From Apostichopus japonicus (Eukaryota > Echinodermata > Holothuroidea > Aspidochirotida > Stichopodidae), in the NCBI RefSeq assembly GCF_037975245.1, contig NC_092561.1:15037001-15101000 (forward strand): 64,000 nt of DNA, read 5' to 3'. The position numbers and the translations under genes were made by a program. How positions within the stretch are numbered: position 1 is the stretch's first letter; each line of letters begins with the position of its first letter. The notes under the pieces are model-generated. The model searched no databases. It had not been told where the DNA came from and saw only the letters and a program-made list of their open reading frames with translations. Shown here piece by piece: positions 1-34,866 of this stretch.

Positions 1-130
1 CATCTGTCTCTCTTACCCCCCTCCCCTCCCCCTCCCCTCCCCCCAGACCATTTTGACAAACTTTCAAAATGTAGGCTTTCGATTAAATTTGTTGATGTAA
101 AACATCACCTTTTTCTTTCTCTCTTCTCAG

Positions 131-21932
<21,802 letters not shown>

Positions 21933-22195
21933 TTGGCCAAAGATGTGATTGCTGAATATGCATGAGAACATATGCAGAACGTGAATACTGCTAGTTGGCC
22001 AGGAGAGAGAAGTGCAATGTTTATGCATGGGGCATGGAGGAAAGTGGATTAACACAGCATGCTATAGCTTCGTTAGCTGAGGGGATTAGGAAGATGATGC
22101 ATATGCATGAGGTGGTAGCAAGGAAACCGAATTATTCACATCCCATCTCACAAATATCCACAGGAATAGTCTAGATTGTGTAGGAGACATGGACG

Positions 22196-22320
22196 GAGAT
22201 GCATTTTCTTTTGTTCATGGAAATGCATTCTCTTTTGCTACTGGAAATGCATTTCCCTTTGTTCATGGAAATGCATTTACCTTTGTTCATGGAAATGCAG
22301 TTTCTTTTGTTCATAAGTTT
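22196..22320. repeat. About 20-24-bp degenerate minisatellite
   Basis: Five copies around GGAAATGCATT and CTTTTGTTCAT, fading into TTTTGTTC repeats up to about 22380. Confidence 0.8.
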
Positions 22321-22702
22321 GTTCTTTGTTCATAAGTTTGCAGTTTCTTTTGTTTTCTTTTGTTCAGTTTCTTTTGTTCTGTTGTTCAACTGTGATAAAC
22401 AGGTTCAAGGGAAGCATGAAATTTAGGGAATGTTGATATGAAACATATTTTTAATTAGAATGTGAGGTAAAGTGATAGTAAATAATAAGATACAAAAAGT
22501 AGGTTAAACTACAAATATAAAGAAACTTCCCTAACTGTATTGATTTCCCACATTTAACATAGTTTAATTTATATTAATAATGCAAATATACTGAACACGT
22601 ATATCATAGATTAAACATATTAATGCTACAGATATATTCAGGGCTTACAGTAAGTGTTATTTTCAGACAAACAGCTTCTTTTTTATACATATCTTACCTA
22701 GG

Positions 22703-23022
22703 AAGTACTGTCATAGCTGTACAGTATACATCAGTACTGTCATAGCTGTACAGTATACATCAGTACTGTCATAGCTGTACAGTATACATCAGTACTGTCC
22801 TAGCTGTACAGTACACATCAGTACTGTCCTAGCTGTACAGTATACATCAGTACTGTCATAGCTGTACAGTATACATCAGTACTGTCATAGCTGTACAGTA
22901 TACATCAGTACTGTCATAGCTGTACAGTATACATCAGTACTGTCATAGCTGTACAGTATACATCAGTACTGTCATAGCTGTACAGTATACATCAGTACTG
23001 TCATAGCTGTACAGTATACATC
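22703..23022. repeat. 29-bp minisatellite with internal dyad
   Basis: Eleven nearly identical copies of a 29-bp unit containing CAGTACTGTCATAGCTGTAC and AGTATACAT. Two adjacent copies have CCTAGC instead of CATAGC. Each unit carries overlapping inverted repeats (CAGTACTG, GTATAC). Confidence 0.95.
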
Positions 23023-26000
23023 AGCTGTCTCATACAGCACTGGGTGGACAAGAAAGCCATTAAGCAATTGTAAGTGAATTTATCTGGAAAAATGATGCCT
23101 TTCAAAGGTCGTTATCAACGTTGATATTAGTTCCGAGCTTAATAGCTGCAGTTCGTTAAGCCAGAAATATAGTTTTAGGACATGTCTGTTAAGCATTTAG
23201 GCCTGATCTGACATTGTCAGTGCCAATACCAGTAAAATGGCTTATTCACATTGGCTATTGTTGTATGTCTACTTTACAATAACCAGTGGGGGGGGGGTGG
23301 GGGAATGGGTAGTTACAAATTGAGTGCAAAAAAAAAAAAACAATAGGATGAAATTTACACACGCCCCACTTTCCCCACAACCATTTTTAATGTTTAAAAA
23401 ATGGAACGTCTCCATAAATAATTAGTAGCTTCACTGGTACCCTCCAGCTGAGAAGTATTTCTCTTCTAGAAAATAGTTTGAACTTGAAGGGTGTCGGTAC
23501 AGTTTCACCTCTATCTTCATGTCCATCTATCTAAAGTTATCATCAGTGTACTGATGACAAGATTATTGTCATCATCATTGGGTAACACTCAATGTCGTAT
23601 GCATAATGTTCCAATTACCTGTAGTTTCCTCAACAAGCTGGTGTCATTATTTAGGGACATTTTTCTTTCTAACTTGTTTTTTTGTTTGTTTCTCAGCCTT
23701 TGCTATCACAATATATTAAGTGCAGTTTCATCAACACCCTCTTATAATATATTACATCTGAAATCTTCATTTAAAGAAAATATTTTCTCACCCAACATTT
23801 TTAAATGTTGATCTCTGTGCATTATTTTTGTTTCCCGCTTTTTCTTCGTTTATCCTCTTAAATGTGTAGAAAACATGCCAAATTTGTTGTTCTTCAAATG
23901 TAAAAACCATAACGTTGGAGTGATGTAAATTTGTAGGGGAAAATTGCTTTGATTTTGTAGAAAAAAGGAGGTAATTTGAGCACCAAGTCTGACATATCTT
24001 AAATAAGGTCTGAATATTCAGTGTAAAGAATTGCTCAGATCTCATCACATCTCAGTTATTTTGTGGGATGCCGAACGGCATGGCATATTAGACCAACATT
24101 GTAGACCATAAACTTTATCCTCTGATTGATAATATACACACAAAATGCACCACAATTATAGCAGCTAGACAACAACTTCTTAATCTCAATAAATGGTGGG
24201 GAAGGGGGAGTAGGGGGTGATGATTTTGAATCCCGTTTTAGCCATAAAGTTCTTTGCCATTTTCCATTACTACTCTGCCTGTTAAAATATTTCAGATACA
24301 AACATTACAGTTAAACGTCATTTACATTTATAGCAAGAGGATAACAGATCTGTTATTGACAGAAAGAGAAGACCATATTAAGATCTGGACCCTTTTTTTG
24401 TGTATTTGGAATGTGTCTCATTAAACTGAACTTTACTATTTGAAAGTAACATTCATGAAACAGACTCATGTGAGTATTATAATTAAAGTACTAAAGACAG
24501 AAAGGTATAAATGACTTAATAATTTATCAGAGCAATCTATTATGTCAAATTATGTGCATATTGGTGAGGGAGTAATATCTTCTGTATTGAGGCTAATTGC
24601 TTCCGATACATTTTCATCCCAAACAAACGATGAAACGAAGGAGACAGTTTCATGTTACTGGTGAGCAGATGGCCATTTTGTTGTTGAATACTTCAATTTT
24701 ATAAGGAAAAAGAAAAATTAGTCAAGTTTTATAGCAGCTTAATTGAAATTGGTTTTGACATGATACTATCAAGTGGGTGACAAAGGTGATTAGATTATCA
24801 GGTTCCAAACTATGGTCATGGATCTATTATGAGAGCAGATGAATGGCCAAATGTCCTATATGAAAGTTAATAAAGATTATAAAAAAAAAACAATTTATGC
24901 AGTGAAATGCAGATGGATACTAGTTCAAAGAAAGCCTTGAGAAAAGCTTTGATTTTGATATTTGATAAAAATGATCATTCATATTTAATGTCACTGTTTT
25001 ATGGAGCCAAAAATAGAATATCTATTATCCCCGAAAGGTCACTTTTCTGTACGATCCTTGCATTCCAAAAATTGTAATCAGAGAATTGTTCTTACACTTA
25101 ATATCCATAGCCTGACGTCGTCATCACATATTGTGCAAAAAACTGTCAAAACACGACTTGTTAATAATGTGAATGAATTGTTCCAGATAAAATATATAAA
25201 CAAATATATTTATATATAAACAAGACAGGACGGATGCAATTCTGTTTTGAGATAATCGGCTTGAAAGATATCTAATACCATTGGCATTGAATTGTGGGTG
25301 ACTAGATAACAGTTTTGTACTACATACATTTATGTTCAAACCTTTAGCAAAGACTGAGATGTTCTTACATTTTTTCATCTGTCATCAATCAAAGATGACA
25401 ACAGTCAGTTTGTAGATGTCGAAAGCTGAATTTAAGATTTTGGTCAAAGTGTTACCTCACTTGATCTCAGCAAACCTAGTCTGTTGCCTGAGTGTGAAGA
25501 AGATCTAAAGTTCAAGGTATCAGGACAGATATAGTGGGACCTCTGGTTATCTTACTCAGGGATCTGTGTTTGTATGACCAATTGAGCTGTCCTTATTAGT
25601 GCGTTATACTCAAAGGGGAAGGAGGGGGAGGGGGCTGCAGGCCCCTCAACAAGATATTTCTGTGAAAATTTGGGCAATATGCTGATATTGTCTCGGGCAC
25701 TACAAAAATAATAAACTTCAATAATCTTGTTTGATGAGAGTCAGTAGTTCTGTATAATACCTCATCCTCAGGTAATTGGACTAACGTTCTAAGCTTGCCC
25801 GACTATAGTCTGACATTGATGTTGTGGAGTTTTGACACAGTCGGCACTCCATGCTTTCCTTCTCTGTCCAAGACGATGTTACAATATGTATTACTGTTGG
25901 CATTTTTTGTAACAAATAGAATTTCAAATCTGCACTAGCAATCCAGCATATACCTACTTATTTCATATTGCAAGTGTGAAATGTTACAAATACAATATTT

Positions 26001-28559
26001 TATGATTATGATTGGTGGTGGCGGCATGCCAGATGGGTCTCCTGGGGCGTTACATCGGAGTAAAGTTAAATCATATTTATTTCAGATAGCCTATCAAGTT
26101 TGTTTGGTTCAGTGATTTGTTCACGTTGCAAAACGCTTTAGAACACTGATTAGAGAGCTATTTAAATTTGGTATTCAAATTATTATCATGATTACGGAAC
26201 AATCGTCAATAAATTTGCAAGATTAATTAATTTAACATTAGGCTATAAGATCATTTTACATTATTATTTATAGAAGTGACAGTGGAGTGTGCAGAGGGGT
26301 CACGGCATTTGCACATGGCTCCCTCCCCTTCCTGACGCCAAACTGGTGGAAATATTATACAGAAATATTGGTGGACTAACTTAAAAAGTGAAAATTCTTG
26401 GATATAAATTTACTTCCAATGGTAGCACCATGTTGCATCTTAATAACCTTCATTTGGTAAAAATTTCAGAAATTTAGAGAGGGAGATCTCACCAGCATCT
26501 GGTCCTTCCAGATTGGTTACATTTTTCGTGCAAATTGTTACAGCGCCCCCCCCCCCCCATTCCTAAATCAAATTGGGCTCCTACGCCTATAGTTAGTCAC
26601 ATAGTATACTCACTAATTCTAATACTGAAACAGTTTTGTGTTACACAAATTTCCTGCGAAATAAAATTACTTAGGATTGAGAGAGACAGGAATGATGTTA
26701 TGTTGAGATGTACCTTGGTTAGATATTTCTGTAGTTTTTAGCAAAAAACATGATTTTGTCTAGTCTTTGCAACAGCTAGAAACTACTGGAATGTCAAAAC
26801 ATCTCCAATACCTTACTCTCTATTATGTGTTTGCTCAAGGCCCTTAATTGATCCCCTGGTCCCCTAATTTACTGCAGAAGTGAAAAAGACTGTTCCACCC
26901 AACACCCCCCCCCCCCCCTCTCATCAGAACTGCATTGATCCCTGCTATTAACACCCAAGCATTTCCCCATTCCAAAGTATAACTAATGTGCTATATTGGA
27001 AGTTATTGTTACTGTAGGTCATTATCACTGACAATTTATTTCAGCAGCTGGTCTAATTACTTAGCATGATCATTTCTATTTGTAATTACTATTAATTGAT
27101 AGATACCAAAGATAATTTGTGATTTAGTTTTGACTTTTGTTTCAATGAAACATTTTCCATTGTTCCTGGTTGTAGCTTTTTTTTCACCTTGTTATTTCTT
27201 TTTTTGTTTTCCTTCTAGTTCAATCTTTAACATTTATTAAAAAGGACAAAATTCTGTATATGATCTCCTTGACCTAATATATCGGTGATATAAATTAGAA
27301 TTTGTATTATGATTTCCTTTTAAAATTTTAGACACAGACCTTGGACATTTTGTTTGCCATTCATCTCCTAAAATGTAAATGAATTCAACATTTTAAAGTG
27401 TGCAATGAACTATTAAAGTTAAATCGTAGTATCTAACCAGCTTCATATAAAAATCTACTTCTGAAAGGTTTGATTTACCAGCCAACAATGCAAAAAGGGA
27501 AATATTTTAATCAAGTGCTCCTGGAGGAAGTTGGGCAGTTTGGGAGACATTCCTTATCAACTAATAGATATGCTCTCTCACAAGATATAACATTAATTAC
27601 AAAATCATCCACTCACCCCCCCCCCCCCCCCAACTGTCCAAATAAGTTTGCCTTGAATTTCATTCATAATAGAGGGGAGTATTTGCTTTTTCAGATTTAT
27701 GAAAAGTTTGGGACAAAGACAGTTGAAGTATATCAAGAACATATGTAGTGTTTCTCCCAAAATAATCAAAAAACTGTCATCCCGGTTATTACTAACTTGG
27801 TGTTTGTGATGGTTTCGTGATTCTTGGTATTTTAAGTTTTGCAAGATTCTTTTGTTTTAAAGTATTGGGAAATATATTTACCTTTATTTTTCTGTCAAAC
27901 GTTTTGGAACTATAATGTACATTCCTTCTCCTTTCACATATATGTTTGTATTATTGATGGTGTACTGTATCATTAATAACTCTTTACTGGTCACAACTGC
28001 TGGAAGTACGAAAATAATAATAATACATGGAAAACAAATTAATATCCTTGGTCAATGAAAGGCAAGAAACATATAGGAATAATATATATGTAGCCATTTC
28101 TAAAGTGCTCCCTTGAGTTCTCTCAAATCACATGAATTCATAGATTCAGTACTTTTGCTCTAGTCAAGATTAGTCAATTAAACAGTTTTCCTTGTCAGCC
28201 AGTTATTTTGCTTTCCTCCTTTTTCTAAAAAGAACTAATTTTTTAGTTCCTATATTTATGATCCATGATTTGGAGACTGTTTTTTTTTTTTCTTCTTGTA
28301 ATCCTGTCCATCTTTTCATCATTTTGGATTATGTTTTGATTACATTTTCAAGGGTAGGTTAAATTTGCTTGTGGTTCAGCAAATTGTATATTTCATTTCA
28401 TTCGTGAGTGTGTTATGTTTCTATTTGTTCCTTTGGGAGTTAGTGCAATGTATAGTTTGATTAATGATAACAAATGAAGCCAGTAGCCTATACACAATGG
28501 AAATACTTAAAAGGTTTTAAGTAATGGCCTGAACTTTAAGTACTGCTAAAAATTTGCCC

Positions 28560-29240
28560 AAAGTTTTGACAAGTACCTTTCTTGTGGCGTGTCTGAATGA
28601 CCAAATTATTTCCAACCATTGAGGAGTTTTAAATTAGACAATTAAATGTCTCGGTGTGGAAAAATAATATGATACTGGTAAAACAAATGCATGTAGATTA
28701 GAGCATGAACTTTGACCTCCAAATTTAGCATGCTCAAATTTCTTAAACATTTTAGAAGAATACCTTTCTTATATTTCTGAATCATAAAAATGATTTCCCA
28801 GCATTGAGAAGTGTTAAATTAGACAATGTCTCCATGTGGAAAACTAATTTTGATGGTAGTAAGTAAAATTCATGTAGATTAGAGCATGAACTTTGACCTC
28901 CAAATTTAGTATGCTAAAAATTGTTAAGCATTTTGAAGAATACATTCTTATATTTCTGAATCACAAAAATGATTTCCAAGCATTCAGGAGTGTTAAACTA
29001 GACAATGTCTCCATGTGGAAAACTAATGTTGATGGTAGTAAGTAAAATTCATGTAGATTAGAGCATGAACTTTCACCTCCAAATTTAATATGCTAAAAAT
29101 TGTTAAGCATTTTGAAGAATTTCCTTTCTTATTGTGTTTCTGAATTACCAAATTATTTCCAAACATTGAGGAGTGTTAAATAGGAGGGTTAAATGTCTCA
29201 GTGTGGGAAGCTAATTTGATGGTGGTGGAAAGTAAAATGC
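28560..29240. repeat. About 180-bp tandem repeat
   Basis: About 3.75 copies. The anchor ATGTAGATTAGAGCATGAAC occurs at 28691, 28872 and 29051, so the period is 179-181 bases. The outer copies are more diverged. Confidence 0.88.
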
Positions 29241-31569
29241 CTTTTGCCGTGGGAACATGAATGACCTTTATCTGACCTGAGATAATATTGGCTAATAATG
29301 AGTTTTGGGCTTCAAGTCTGCAAATATTTGCCATCCAGTTGTAATCAGCAGTTAATTACATTTCTAGGTGTAAACAGTCATCATTTCCGAATACGATGAT
29401 ATTACCCATGTAGGTGCAACACGTGTACTGTACACTATAGATATTGCACACTAAATAGTACTTAGGTCTTACATAATATTTAAGTATAATTGCTAATCAC
29501 CTCTATATAATGCTTTAACATTCATTTAATAATTAATGCAGGCTGTCCATCATTCCTACTTTCCATATTTCTTCTTCAATTTTTTGGTCTATAACTCTTC
29601 TACTTTTCCATAAAGAAATATTATCTACGGTTCCCTTCATTTCCCTACATTTCTTGGTTTGACTTTGCTCGGTAACATGATATTTCAAAATCCAGCGAAT
29701 TGATGTAAAATTCAGCACATTACATTTGTGGTTACGAATCTCAAGGTGCACAAGAAACTTTTGCATTTCTGGCATCTCAAAAGTATGTTCTCGGTAAAAT
29801 ACCCCTTTCGTATTTCACATAGTTCTTCATTTAGCCAGTAGTATGTGCCTGAATAAGTTTCATCATGTCTGTTCAAGTTCATTTTGGGGGGGGGGGAGCG
29901 GGGGGTCTTACCATTTTCCTGCAATGTTGACAGTGTTGATGCACTTTCTCTACATGTGCATTCCTCCCTTTGTTATAAATTTCTTGCAAGGGTTTGCTGG
30001 ACAGCCTGTTAATTATTAACGAATTTACAATTTTTTTTTGTGCATGCTACAACAGTTATGTCAGTTTGACACCTTTGTTTTATCTGGTTTCTTTTGTCTG
30101 CGTGGTAGACATTAACAAGCTTAAAGAGCTTCTATATCTTCTTGATATCTTCTTTGAAATGCCAATAAATACCTCGTTGGTCTAAATATATTAATGACTG
30201 CCTTGTGTGATTGAATACCACTGGGCAAAAAACTTACGTGTACAGCAATAATTAAGCCATAGGCTACCCATGCCTGTATGTTATGTTGGTCTTTCTTCGG
30301 TCAGAATGGTTTGCTTAAGTGTAAGTGTAATGTAAGAAATTTTGCTATATTATTTACATTCCACAAAATCTTTTGTTTTTTTAGAGTTTCTTAGAAATCT
30401 GCTATTATCTAATGAAATGGCAACAGTAGCAGTTTCTCCAAGGTTTTCGATCATTTCTTGCAATTTTCATATTGAAAGAAAATTAAAGGGTGCATGACAA
30501 AATTAATGGTTGTAGAATGTTAAAGTGTCTATTATCAACTCCTGGTAGTATTTCGACCCATTTTAATTATTAAGAAGTGTCCGAGGATCATCATTTAATT
30601 GACTGGACAACATATTCACACATACAACTGGGACAGCCTACCCCCCTCCTCCCTCCGTCCCCCGCAGATTAGAAAATGAAAAATCAATACAACAGGAAAA
30701 CAAGATTATATGAAAAGTCGTTTCTTGAACAAGATAGTACAGTTTTTGAGAGTGTTGTACTGTTTCAATGCAGTGTGGTTTATATCTAAACATGATCTGT
30801 TTTAATTCTATGCCACCACAGTAAAACCTGCCATTTTATTTTAGTTATTTGTGTCAGTTTCGTATTATTATGGTTTTCCTCACGTTGTAGCAGTTTTGTT
30901 CCCTATATGTTTCTAGGGGGGTGATACACTAGCTGCAGTGAATCTACTGTATATAGTAGGTTATAGATTGTTACTCAGTCGTCTCCACTGCCACTATGCT
31001 GTTTACGTATCCATGGTGTTTTGGAGGGATTCGTGAAAAGGATCATTCTTTTGACAGTTGTTACGAAGACATGGTGAATATTTTACAGTATGTAGCCGTA
31101 ATGTCTTCCAGTTAATAGTTTATATCGGTTTAATGAATGATATGCATGTGTTAATGTAAATACAGAGGAAAATAAACATAGGTGATAGTTCTACATTAAA
31201 TTGTCTTGAAAGTCATTTCTTAATTTTTAAACGATGACAAACCATTTTACTAGTGGCTGAAGTTGATTGCTTACTAGAAGAATAAATAACAAAATTTGAA
31301 CCATTTCTGAAACTTTAGACGAAAAATACCTACTCATAGCATTTTGTATTGCGAAGATATGAAGATGTGATATATTCTTAATGCATCTCGCAGCAGCTTT
31401 AGCAGCAGAATGGACAATTCATTTGAAAATGTCTTTTTTTTTTTTCTTTTTTTTCATTGTTGTTCTGCAAACTGATACTTAGTGACATTAAGCACAAAGA
31501 ACTTTGGCAGCGAACTAACCATTCCCAATGTATCAGTTCTAGGACCAATCAACAAGATGTTAATAGCCA

Positions 31570-31598
31570 TGTATGTATGTATGTATGTATGTATGGGT
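31570..31598. repeat. (ATGT)n microsatellite
   Basis: Seven ATGT repeats. Confidence 0.9.
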
Positions 31599-31954
31599 GT
31601 CCGCAAAGAAGAGTGAATGGAAATTCAATGTATATTAAAGAACACCAATTAAATTAAGTTCCTCTCTGAAATGTATTCGCTGCTTTAAAATCACTGTCAA
31701 AAGTTTTTCAAATTCATATTTTCATACAGGATTAGCCTAGATCCACGTTATATAGGCTAGCCTATGTTTGACCAAACAGAACAGCCTAGGCTCTAAAGCT
31801 CTAACTGTTATGTCAGTAACCCTAGGTCTTATATTACCTTGAAAGTAAAGTTAGACCTAAGTTAGGTAAGCCCTCAACTTAACGAGCTGTTGATCTTATA
31901 ATGCAACTACGCTTTGGTGTTCAGGCCCATTGGTTTACTCTCCTGATTACTTTG

Positions 31955-34255
31955 CAGGGGTGTTGGAAGCTATTTAGGATTGGTACGGCAGATCAGAGTG
32001 TGGCCATCTGTCATAATTATCGGGGGACGTTTGGTTGGTCAAATTACACTACGCGCCATCATGGTTGGCGAGTAGCGTAATGGAGAAAATTTTGAAAAAT
32101 GCCTCCAAGATTGCAGGAAATGGCACTTCCCGAGCTTGAAAACAAAACCCTTGCCATGCCAGAGTAGTCACATTTAGCCTACTTGCTTGTTTCATTTTGG
32201 TTCTTTATTTTTTGCCATTTTTTTTTATCTCAATACATTACATGTATAGAGATATTGTAACAGTAAGTGGGACTCTCTCTTCTCTTAAAAATTTTTCAGC
32301 GTCTTCATACAAAGCTATTTTTCTCTGGAATTTCCAGAGCAAGAATATATCATATAGATCAACAAAAGTTACTATTTTTTATTCGAGAATTTTATCTCAT
32401 TCTATGACTTTTTCACCGATTTATGTCCAAATCGGACCGAAAAACGATTGAATCAGACCGTTTTTGCACACGCTCCGAAACTTGTTTGTAGGGAACTTTT
32501 GCCCACGTTTTCCTGCTTATTTGTTAATTATTATTCGATGTCTATGATTTATTATGGGCACGTGACATATTACTTCTCAGCGATTGGTTTGCTATCTGCA
32601 GTTCTATGTTTTATGAAAGAGAATAGAATAAGATTGTCTTTTAACAGTGGTATCGTCTAAGATAGGGTCCTATTTATTATATTTTTTATTAACATTTTAA
32701 ACTTCCATTTGTTTTTACAGGTAGGTATGAATAAAAATTTTACTAGCGGTAAATGACATTTTATGGCTTTTATTTGCTTAATTTGATGTTTAAATGATAT
32801 TTCTTTCTTAAAACAACACTGAGCTGCCGCCCCTACTTTTAGTAAAAAGGTCCGTTTTTGATGATTAAGCCCCGCCTCCAAGTCTGGTTTATAGCAGATT
32901 GGCTATGACTCATGGACAGCTACATGTTAGATATACGAAAATGGCTACACTCGCGACCAATTTTCTGTACTGTAGTTAGGTACGCAAGGTGTTGTGTATT
33001 GCATGCTAAATGCATATACACATTGTGCACTTTTGAATTTTGCGTAGTGCATTTAATTAATATTAGGCCTTCGTTTTTGTAACATACATTTAAGGATTGT
33101 ACTGGGGTTCAGGTAGCTTTTCAGAGCAAGGGCCATGATAAGTTTGTTTGATTGCCCTTCATGTATTTTTGTATAATTACGTTTACACATCGTTGTACTT
33201 CTGAAGGCTACTTAGGCCTAATGCATTTAATAAAATATAGGCATAGCCTAGGCCTATTACTATTATTAGGCTTTCAGTGATAGCCACATTAGCATTGTAC
33301 TGTGTTCAGACAGCTTTTCCTAGGAAGGACCAGGGAAAGTTTGTTTGATGGGTACGTATAAAAGAGGAGCCGGCCATAGCATCACAACTTTTATAAGACT
33401 ATAAAAATTGTATACGGTTATGTTTTATTTTTAAGAATATAATATGTATAAGGTTATAAGAAGTATGTTTAGCTTTCTTTTGAACCTGTGATGTTTGACA
33501 TAAAATGTACAAAGAATTAAAGTAAAATAACAAAATGGAGAGGAACTGAGGTGGCTATTACGGGAGGAGGAGGCCACCCATCACTTTCAAATAAAAACTT
33601 GTAATCTTCTTTTACATTATTTTTTCCAAGTCATAAATCCATGAAATCTTCATGTCAGAAAAATTGAGATGGAAAAACGTGGGTTGTTTTGATACTTGGA
33701 AGTGGACACAGTTTTGATGGTAGTCACCACTACAGTCTACAGTAACATACAGTAGGTCAATAGGCCTAGCTCTCAAGGCGGGCGTCAAGAATATGGTCGA
33801 GTTCGCCTCTTCTAATTTGGCCGTTGTCAATGACATCGAACTATATGACCAAAAAGTCCAACAGAGTTTGACCCAAGATGAAGGATACCACATAAAAAAC
33901 AAGTTCTTAGGTATTCTATGACATTACTAAACCTTGCAACGTCGTTCTTTCGACAAACAGGCAATGAGCGCTAAAGGGCAACACTAGCAGGATAAAGTGT
34001 AACCTGCAGAGACTATTCGTGGCAAAGTAGCTTAAATGCAAGTTATATATATTTGTTGTACCATGATTGATATTGATAATTGTAGAGACAGAGCAAAGAT
34101 TTGAAATTAGGAATCAAAATTAAAACTTCCAGTATTGAGTTACTGCGTCATTGATGCTCTTGTTCTTTCTTAGTTCTACTTTCTATTTATTTTTTTTGGC
34201 ACCGTGAATATTGGTCCGGCCAATTGGACCTGCCGTACCGGCTCCGACGCCCCTG
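31955..34255. mobile_element. 2.3 kb terminal-inverted-repeat element (non-autonomous)
   Basis: The left end CAGGGGTGTTGGAAGC matches the inverted right end CAGGGGCGTCGGAGCC. After a small offset both ends also share GGTACGGCAG. The 5-base repeat CTTTG flanks it (31950-31954 and 34256-34260). About 85 bases inside the left end, at 32041-32140, the minus strand carries the module found in the 14445-17736 elements (GAAGTGCCATTTCCTGC, then CGCCAACCATGATGGCGCGT). The interior has an approximate duplication (about 33085-33180 against 33270-33350, sharing TTGTACTG and AAGTTTGTTTGAT). No transposase is recognisable. Probably a hAT-like element with a 5-bp duplication. Confidence 0.7.
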
Positions 34256-34260
34256 CTTTG

Positions 34261-34866
34261 GGCTCAATGGAGTGGGCTAGCAGCTACAAGAGCTTACTAA
34301 AGTTCTGAGAGCACTGTGTATCTGTCAACACCCTTGTAATGTAGAACTGAAATAATATTTGGAATACTTCAATTCATGATATAAACGGTATTAAGACAAA
34401 TGTACGTTAAATGCAATTTTACCGACCATGAACGTACAAGATGGATGTTCCTGTATGCAAAAATGAGTGGTTGAAAAAGGTAACTGCTGTATGCTCTTTG
34501 CCTTCTAGACATGGTTGTAAATTCTGTATTCACACACATGACCATAGGCATTTAGGGATGTAACTACTTAATATATGTTTGCTTTGCTTATCAATAAGGC
34601 ATGATGAATGCGGTTACAGTTGGCATAAAAGCAAACCTGCCTTGAAACTAACAGTTGTGCTCATAACAGAACTACATACCACTCACATCTTGATACTATA
34701 TATCTGTACTCACTCTTAAATCTGTATGAGTTGGTTCAACACCACTTCCATTGTTTGTGCTCTCACTGTCGTGGTAATTGTTATCTTGTTCCTGTGAACA
34801 TTGGAAGGAGTTACCATTTTAGTACGTCTATCTGAATATGCTTATTCCAAAATATGTGATTATCTA
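34261..34866. other. Non-coding spacer
   Basis: About 600 bases between the 2.3 kb element and the satellite; nothing recognisable. Confidence 0.5.

Larger units (their letters stand above)
21933..31949. other. 3' flank of SYT7, no convincing gene
   Basis: About 10 kb, probably beginning with the SYT7 3' untranslated region. It carries minisatellites at 22196-22320, 22703-23022 and 28560-29240, an ATGT microsatellite near 31570, and G or C runs (23288, 26545, 26905, 27617, 29885). Open frames on both strands are short and show no recognisable domain or splice structure. Confidence 0.6.

Noticed and set aside
22703-23022. CRISPR-like regular array
   Set aside because: Units are contiguous without unique spacers and the genome is eukaryotic, so it is a minisatellite.
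29533-29924. Minus-strand frames with CQKCKSFLC, possible zinc-ribbon of a piggyBac-like transposase
   Set aside because: Cysteine spacing is only suggestive, the two frames overlap in different phases and no other transposase motif is present.
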